Source of the DNA: Chlamydiota bacterium
GTDB taxonomy: Bacteria > Auribacterota > UBA3054 > B51-G9
Direction: 5' to 3'
Assembly (NCBI GenBank): GCA_003648225.1
Contig: QMOL01000018.1
Location: forward strand, 1-19,568
Length of the DNA: 19,568 nucleotides
The stretch's first letter is position 1. Each line of letters begins with the position of its first letter. This document shows positions 14,530 to 19,568 of the stretch, in pieces. The position numbers and the translations under genes are program-made. The notes under the pieces were generated by a model. That model saw only the letters and a list, made by a program, of their open reading frames with translations. It was not told the origin of the DNA and ran no database searches.

Positions 14530-14877
14530 TTATTCAACTTCGATTGAATCAAGTTGAAATTCTCTTCCCTCAATAAGAGTTAGTTTATAATTTTGGCATT
14601 TGGGACAAATCGGGATATTTAAATCTTCGACTTTAGTGATAATATTCCCGCAAGAATCGCAACGCCATTTTGCGGTAACGTCATGAATATGAAAGGCAGC
14701 TTTTTCAGCGATAGTGTCTGCAACACAAACATCAAAACAAAAATTTAACGATTCGGGAATAACACCGCTTAATTCACCGCGTTTAACATGAATATTAGTT
14801 ACGCGTTTGGCATTTTCATTTTCTGCAATCTCGCAAACGCGATTAACAAGAGAAGTCATTAAGGCAAGTTCGTGCAT
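14530..14877 (-). CDS. hypA: Hydrogenase/urease nickel-insertion factor HypA
   Basis: This is a cytoplasmic metallochaperone of the HypA/HybF family that delivers nickel for [NiFe]-hydrogenase maturation. It opens with the invariant MHELAL, giving the Ni-binding H2. It carries two zinc CxxC pairs: C73-x-x-C76 and C91-x-x-C94. The 115 residues match the family. The VKRGELSGVIPESLNFCFD block (31-49) is typical. No hypB, hypC, hypD, hypE, hypF, hydrogenase or urease gene is in the window. It sits instead between suhB (17-base gap) and a small membrane protein (one-base gap). There is no Shine-Dalgarno sequence. The identification is secure but its client here is unknown. Confidence 0.9.
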   Translation of the reverse strand: MHELALMTSLVNRVCEIAENENAKRVTNIHVKRGELSGVIPESLNFCFDVCVADTIAEKAAFHIHDVTAKWRCDSCGNIITKVEDLNIPICPKCQNYKLTLIEGREFQLDSIEVE

Positions 14878-14894
14878 AGTTATGCTAATTTTAA

Positions 14895-15710
14895 TTAATC
14901 GATAAGTGGCTTTATTTCTGTTGGATTAAAACCGGTTTGATGTTTGATTATTTTATCAAATAGGATCTTATTTGAGGCAATGCATTTTCTCATAAAAGAT
15001 TTATCTTTGTGCCACAGACAAACTTTCCCGCCGGCTTCTTCTATAATCACAGAACCGGCAGCTACATCCCAAACAAAAATGCTGCTTTCAACATAAGCAT
15101 CGAGCCGTCCGCAAGCGACATAAGCCATATCGAGTGCGGCTGATCCGCTGATTCTAAGTTTTTGAACTTTTAAGCCAAGGGCATCAAAATTAATTTTACC
15201 TTCGCCTTGGGGAATCGATTGACCAAATCCCACGCCAATCATAGATTGTCCCAAGTTGTTTGTTTCCGAGACAGAAATTTTTGCACCATTAAGTTTTGCT
15301 CCCCTGCCGCGAACGGCGGAAAAGAGTTCATTTCTGACAACGTCATAGATAACGCCGACATAGATTACGTTTTTCCAAAGCCAGGCAATTGAAAGGCAAA
15401 AATGTGGATGTCCGTGGGAAAAGTTTACTGTTCCGTCCAAAGGGTCGATAATCCAAACGCCATCGTTATTTATTTGTGATTCTCCGCCTTCTTCAGCGAT
15501 AATTCCATCTTGAGGTCTGCATTGTTTGATAATCTCAATAATAGTTTTTTCTGAATTTATATCGGCAGAAAGTTTCACATCGTGTTTGGTTCTCTTCAAA
15601 ACGCTCGCGGCAGAACTCATCCAGGTCTCTTTTAAAATACATGCGGATGAAAGCGAAGCTTTAACAGCAATATCAAACACATCATCCAAATCAGGTATGG
15701 AATTTGTCAT
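14895..15710 (-). CDS. suhB: Inositol-1-monophosphatase family phosphatase (SuhB-like)
   Basis: This is a Mg-dependent phosphatase of the inositol monophosphatase/FBPase family acting on small sugar or inositol phosphates. Metal and catalytic residues are visible: D50 (SADINSE), E73 and E74 (AEEGG), the motif DPLDGTVNF (89-97) with D89, D92, T94 and N96, and WDVAAG (214-219, D215). The 271 residues match the family. The ATG at 15710 lies one base after the stop of the preceding gene. An in-frame upstream start at 15746 would overlap that gene and add a basic 12-residue tail, so I prefer 15710. SuhB also acts in transcription antitermination in E. coli; whether that holds here is unknown. It could equally be a related sugar phosphatase. 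Confidence 0.88.
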   Translation of the reverse strand: MTNSIPDLDDVFDIAVKASLSSACILKETWMSSAASVLKRTKHDVKLSADINSEKTIIEIIKQCRPQDGIIAEEGGESQINNDGVWIIDPLDGTVNFSHGHPHFCLSIAWLWKNVIYVGVIYDVVRNELFSAVRGRGAKLNGAKISVSETNNLGQSMIGVGFGQSIPQGEGKINFDALGLKVQKLRISGSAALDMAYVACGRLDAYVESSIFVWDVAAGSVIIEEAGGKVCLWHKDKSFMRKCIASNKILFDKIIKHQTGFNPTEIKPLID

Positions 15711-15711
15711 C

Positions 15712-18700
15712 TTATTTCTTTCCCGCAGCTTTCGACGTGGTCTCATCTGTGGTAACCGGTTCCGAAAGCATCACACCGAACATTGGTGGCGCGATAGCAT
15801 ATGCTTCAGACAAATCTCTAAGTGTTTCCACGGCCAAATCAGTTTGTTTAGGTGAAGAATAAAGCGTTCTTATCTCGTTTGCGTCACGTTTTAGCGGTGA
15901 GGCACTTACAGTAGTATCTTTCATCCCGCCGATAATATTTTCAAGAATAGAGATCACATTTCTTCTTCTTTGTTCTTCAAGACCTGTGTATAATTCAAAA
16001 CTATCTTTCGCGTCGCGCAAGAGTTTTGTTTTATCACTAAGTTCAGATATAAAGCTTATTTTTTCAGGATTGCGTTTATTACCTGTGGTCTGGTTTAGTG
16101 ATTGATAAACCGAGTAATAAAGTTTTCTTACTTTTTCAATTTGATCCAGGATCTTACCTTTTCTATATGCATCCGCGGAAGCGCTTGCTCTAAGAGTTTT
16201 CAAGCGATTTATCAATTCCTGAAACATTGTTCTTATTCTATCTCTTTCAGATATTTTCTGACTTTTTTGTCTTTTGGTAAGACCTGTTAATCGCTCTGAC
16301 GCTGCAGAAAGTTGATCAAGTAATTTACACAAATCGCTAGACAGATCGGAGAAAGAGCGTCCTGATGCAGGTTTTACGAGGGGCTGTTTTGCCTTAATGG
16401 GAATTTCCTTTCTCTTGGTCGTGTCAAACATTATTTCATAATTTTTAATAAATTTCTTAAGATCACTATCCTGAATTAATGTAAGATAAAGTATTTGCTC
16501 TTCTTCAACGGCATACATATACAGACAATATGCCTTATACATTTTCCCTTCATCCGCATTTTTTGTGTTATCATCGAAAAGCGCTTTCGCAAAATGCTCA
16601 GCAGCAACATCCCAATGGCCCAGATTCATAAGCACGCGGCCATAAAGGTAATTATATTCCGAAGTGTGGCTATGTTTTTGCGCGCAAGCTATAAGGTCTT
16701 GTTCAGCGCCTTTAAAGTCTTTATTTTGGATTTTAAGTTTTGCGGTATGAAAATAACACTCCATTAACTTATCAACATTTAATTTTGAAACCTTCGGCTG
16801 TAATTGTAAATAATTCTTATAATAGACAAGCGCTTGAGAGTAATCCTGGTTTTCAAATGCCGCATCTCCTAACGATAAGTAGCAAAGCTCAAGTTCATCC
16901 CGCATTGAAAGTTCAATGCTTGGATCCTCTTCAACGGCAAGTTCAAAATTAGCGAGAGCGGAACGGAACGTTCCATTTGAAAGTTGCTGAACAGCTGCTT
17001 TAACATATTCGTTAGCGCGGGAATTTTTCCGTAAGTTATTAAGTTCATCAAGATTTTTAGTATAAATTTCAGTTCTTGAATATCCGCGTTTAAGAAGGTC
17101 AAGTAATGATGTGATTCTGGAAGAATCAGTATCTGAATTGAGCTGGAACAGTTCTTCTATTAATCGGCTTGCTTCTCGTTCCTCCATAAGTTTACGTATT
17201 TTACCCAGGGTAGCATCAATACCTTTTGCCACTTGAGTGTTTCCGTAAGTATTTTTCAAAGTAAGGTAAGTATTATATGCTTTTTCGTATTGTCCTTCCG
17301 TCTCGAAGTTTTCGCCTTCTTTAAGATATTTTTCTGCTTTTTTCTCAAGTATTTTCATTACTTCTGTTTCACAAGCACCAATATATTCTTTTAAGCTTGT
17401 AGCCGAGGAAGCTTCAGGATATTTTTTACCAATATCTTTTAAAATATTAAGTGCTTTTTCCGCCTGTTTATTTTTAACATATTTTTCTGCCAGCGCAAGT
17501 GATTCTTTTGCTCTATCCTCTGTAAGCTTGGCAAGTTTTTGCCTTGAGGCAGAAACAAGCGATGAACTTTTATAATTTTGAACAATGGATCTAAGCACCT
17601 GAATCGCGGCATCGATTTGCTTTCCCTGAATAAGTTTTTCAGCTCGTTGATAAAGTTCTTTAGATTTAAATTCAACGATAAAAGGATCCGTCGATTTTTC
17701 GAGTTTTGTCAGTCGTTGAGCAGCAAGTGATTTAGGGAATTTAGTTCTTACATTATGAATTATTCTTTTACATTTTTCATATTTGCCATTTTTAAAGGCA
17801 TTTTCTGCTGCCATCTCAAGGTCAGCCGCTAATTCATCACTTATGCCTTCAAAGATACTCGGCTGGGTTTCTTTTTTTGTTAACTTGGGAGGTTTAGAAA
17901 AGTTTTTACCTTTAAGATCTTTTTTATAGATATAACCTTTTTCATCAATCCAAAAACTATTTTTTCCGGTATTTTCGTATTTCCGAGGATACGCAGTACA
18001 AATAAAGCCGGTTTCACCAGATTGTTTCATTGTAAAGAAATATCCGTAATGAAGTGACGTTTTCTTGAGATTTACATCAAACTGATGATATTTTGCGGAT
18101 TGTAACCTTGGAAATGAAACATATTCGCCCACACCGTCATTATCGTCATCAAAGATTTCCGCGTGCTTAATGTAATATTCAGAAACAGCAATTTTTCTCA
18201 ATAGATTTTCAACACGTTCTTCATTCTTTACAATTCTGATATCGGCAAAGTAATCCCATGAATACCAAGCCAACGCAGCTCCAAGAACCGCAAGCCACAC
18301 AATACTGAAAAGAACAGCAAACCATGCCGTTCTTCTTCCCGGCCGACTCGTATTGTCAGAGCGTACAAGATAAACGATTCCAATTATACCGCCTATCAGC
18401 CAGCCAATTCCAAGAACAATCGGACCGCAAACAGAAAGTACAAGAGCAAGCCACGGAGTAATTGTTGATTCATTATGCTGGAAAGGTCTTTGTTGAGACG
18501 AAGTTGCCGGAATATCAACATTAAAAGAATAACCGCATCGCGGGCAAAAATGAGATGCTTCATGAGAAAGAAAGCCGCATTGCGGACATTGTTTTGTAAC
18601 AGTTAAGTCATGAACAATTCCCGTGCCATTGTAATCTATATTTTTTTGTATGTAATTCTCCTGCTCTTTTTCTAAAGATTTTACAAGCAGCTCATGGCCG

Positions 18701-18954
18701 GCTATGAATACTCGACTGCCAACTTGTATCGGAAGCCTTGCTTTAGTTACTCCGTCAACGCTAACATCCCCGCGATGAGAAATATCAATTACAAACCATT
18801 GTCCGTTTATGAATTGTAAATGTGCATGATATTCAGCAATGCCGGTACCGGACAAAACAATTGTGTTGTCGGTTGCACTGCCTATTGTCGCACCGGTATT
18901 AGAAACGGCAAATTTTTCCTGCCGTTCAGTATTTGGATATAAAATTAACAGCAT
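15712..18954 (-). CDS. Large FHA-like / zinc-ribbon / membrane / TPR protein
   Basis: This is a protein of 1080 residues with an unusual order of parts. An FHA-like fold covers about 1-95. A double CxxC zinc ribbon follows (C123, C126, C137, C140). Hydrophobic segments at about 166-198 (perhaps two short helices) and 209-231 precede a short pseudopilin-like segment (about 240-345) with an Asp-rich DDDNDGVGEY (269-278). TPR-like helical pairs run from about 370 to 840, and a charged coiled-coil-prone tail from about 875 to 1050. The FHA core lacks its phosphothreonine-binding residues: GS for GR, AEYH for SRxH, GD for NG. With FHA and ribbon cytoplasmic and three membrane passes, the TPR part would be periplasmic (inference). 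The second gene of the maf operon, it is one base from both neighbours. Function unknown; scaffold or assembly roles are plausible. Confidence 0.82.
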   Translation of the reverse strand: MLLILYPNTERQEKFAVSNTGATIGSATDNTIVLSGTGIAEYHAHLQFINGQWFVIDISHRGDVSVDGVTKARLPIQVGSRVFIAGHELLVKSLEKEQENYIQKNIDYNGTGIVHDLTVTKQCPQCGFLSHEASHFCPRCGYSFNVDIPATSSQQRPFQHNESTITPWLALVLSVCGPIVLGIGWLIGGIIGIVYLVRSDNTSRPGRRTAWFAVLFSIVWLAVLGAALAWYSWDYFADIRIVKNEERVENLLRKIAVSEYYIKHAEIFDDDNDGVGEYVSFPRLQSAKYHQFDVNLKKTSLHYGYFFTMKQSGETGFICTAYPRKYENTGKNSFWIDEKGYIYKKDLKGKNFSKPPKLTKKETQPSIFEGISDELAADLEMAAENAFKNGKYEKCKRIIHNVRTKFPKSLAAQRLTKLEKSTDPFIVEFKSKELYQRAEKLIQGKQIDAAIQVLRSIVQNYKSSSLVSASRQKLAKLTEDRAKESLALAEKYVKNKQAEKALNILKDIGKKYPEASSATSLKEYIGACETEVMKILEKKAEKYLKEGENFETEGQYEKAYNTYLTLKNTYGNTQVAKGIDATLGKIRKLMEEREASRLIEELFQLNSDTDSSRITSLLDLLKRGYSRTEIYTKNLDELNNLRKNSRANEYVKAAVQQLSNGTFRSALANFELAVEEDPSIELSMRDELELCYLSLGDAAFENQDYSQALVYYKNYLQLQPKVSKLNVDKLMECYFHTAKLKIQNKDFKGAEQDLIACAQKHSHTSEYNYLYGRVLMNLGHWDVAAEHFAKALFDDNTKNADEGKMYKAYCLYMYAVEEEQILYLTLIQDSDLKKFIKNYEIMFDTTKRKEIPIKAKQPLVKPASGRSFSDLSSDLCKLLDQLSAASERLTGLTKRQKSQKISERDRIRTMFQELINRLKTLRASASADAYRKGKILDQIEKVRKLYYSVYQSLNQTTGNKRNPEKISFISELSDKTKLLRDAKDSFELYTGLEEQRRRNVISILENIIGGMKDTTVSASPLKRDANEIRTLYSSPKQTDLAVETLRDLSEAYAIAPPMFGVMLSEPVTTDETTSKAAGKK

Positions 18955-18955
18955 T

Positions 18956-19543
18956 TCAAAAAAGTGAGTATCCTATTTCTCTAAGCATTTCATCCAATTT
19001 TGCCATTGGAAAACCTAATACATTATAATAACAACCCTCAATTCTGTCAATAATTATACTTCCCGCTTCCTGAATGGCATAGGAACCTGCCTTATCAAGT
19101 GGGTTAATAAGTTCAAAATATCGTTTGATTTCTTTTTTTGTCAATGTTCTCATAAAAACTTTTGTTCTTAAATAATCAATTACCCATTTCTTTTTTTCTG
19201 TATCAAAAAGAGCAAGCGCGGTATAAACATAATGTGACTTCCCCTGCAATTCCTGGAGCATTCTATGCGCGTCAACCATATTTTCGGGTTTACCGTAAAC
19301 AACTTTATCTTTGTAAACAAGTGTATCAGCTCCTACTACCACGCCATTTTTAATTTTTGGAATAACATCTTCCACCTTACCTTTCGCGTGAGTCATTACG
19401 ATTTTACTCGGCCATGATTTCATTTCGTTATTTTCCTCATAACAACTGACTACAATCTCATACGGAACATCAATCAGCTTAAGCATCTGCTGACGTCTTG
19501 GTGATGATGATGCGAGAACAATGTGAAGTTTTTTATTTTTCAC
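18956..19543 (-). CDS. maf: Maf-family nucleoside triphosphate pyrophosphatase
   Basis: This cytoplasmic pyrophosphatase hydrolyses non-canonical or pyrimidine NTPs to NMP and PPi, removing them from the pool. It shows LASSSPRR (10-17), GADT (71-74) with the catalytic D73, GKP (84-86), and DKAGSYAIQ (150-158). The latter resembles the dTTP/UTP-active YhdE type. EGCYYNVLGFP (169-179) completes the C-terminal motif. The 195 residues are standard. The start is a GTG at 19543. An in-frame TAA lies two codons upstream, and nothing longer is possible. It heads a leftward operon whose promoter lies beyond the window edge, only 25 bases away. The next gene begins one base after its stop. Confidence 0.92.
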   Translation of the reverse strand: MKNKKLHIVLASSSPRRQQMLKLIDVPYEIVVSCYEENNEMKSWPSKIVMTHAKGKVEDVIPKIKNGVVVGADTLVYKDKVVYGKPENMVDAHRMLQELQGKSHYVYTALALFDTEKKKWVIDYLRTKVFMRTLTKKEIKRYFELINPLDKAGSYAIQEAGSIIIDRIEGCYYNVLGFPMAKLDEMLREIGYSLF

Positions 19544-19568
19544 TTCTTACTTTAAGATTGATTATTGA

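Noticed and set aside
14529..14573. Longer start of the small membrane protein
   Set aside because: It would overlap hypA by 44 bases; the ATG at 14528 follows hypA by one base like other junctions in the operon.

Overview
The window is AT-rich chromosomal DNA of a Gram-negative-type bacterium. It encodes an LpxL/HtrB-type acyltransferase and lipobox-bearing exported proteins. Almost no gene has a recognisable Shine-Dalgarno sequence; starts follow A-rich leaders instead. Gene content includes a DUF2961/GH172 lipoprotein, a lamin-tail plus CotH-kinase secreted protein, a very large FHA/zinc-ribbon/TPR membrane protein, and a LeuB with an unusual coenzyme motif. Together with many small intergenic palindromes this fits best with the Planctomycetes-Verrucomicrobia-Chlamydiae group (perhaps Lentisphaerota or Verrucomicrobiota). 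That placement is inference and I hold it only moderately.

The layout is two convergent blocks meeting at about 9490-9641. The left block reads rightward. A REPIN-like palindrome pair (1-123) is followed by a good sigma70-type promoter and leuB, then asd, which gives aspartate semialdehyde for the lysine/diaminopimelate, threonine and methionine branches. Next are a short MscS-type channel whose end overlaps a PD-(D/E)XK nuclease with a four-cysteine cluster, and a lipid A-type acyltransferase. After a 280-base gap come a GH172 candidate lipoprotein, the transporter CstA and a polysaccharide-deacetylase lipoprotein. The last two overlap by ATGA, and a CCTTTAA tandem repeat fills the gap before cstA. 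This trio may be a small unit for carbohydrate processing and nutrient uptake.

The right block reads leftward. A tight operon begins with maf and continues with the FHA/zinc-ribbon/TPR gene, an inositol monophosphatase family gene (suhB-like), an orphan hypA and a small three-helix membrane protein. Three of its four junctions are separated by a single base. Downstream is a 304-base island of short palindromes and a repeated 23-mer. Beyond that lie the secreted LTD/CotH-kinase protein and an unrecognised secreted protein of 501 residues.

I see no rRNA, tRNA, CRISPR array, transposase, integrase or phage gene. There is no convincing new multi-gene system. The most interesting leads are the NADP-type motif in LeuB, the FHA domain that lacks its phosphopeptide-binding residues, the GH172-CstA-deacetylase unit, the orphan hypA, and the intergenic palindrome families.
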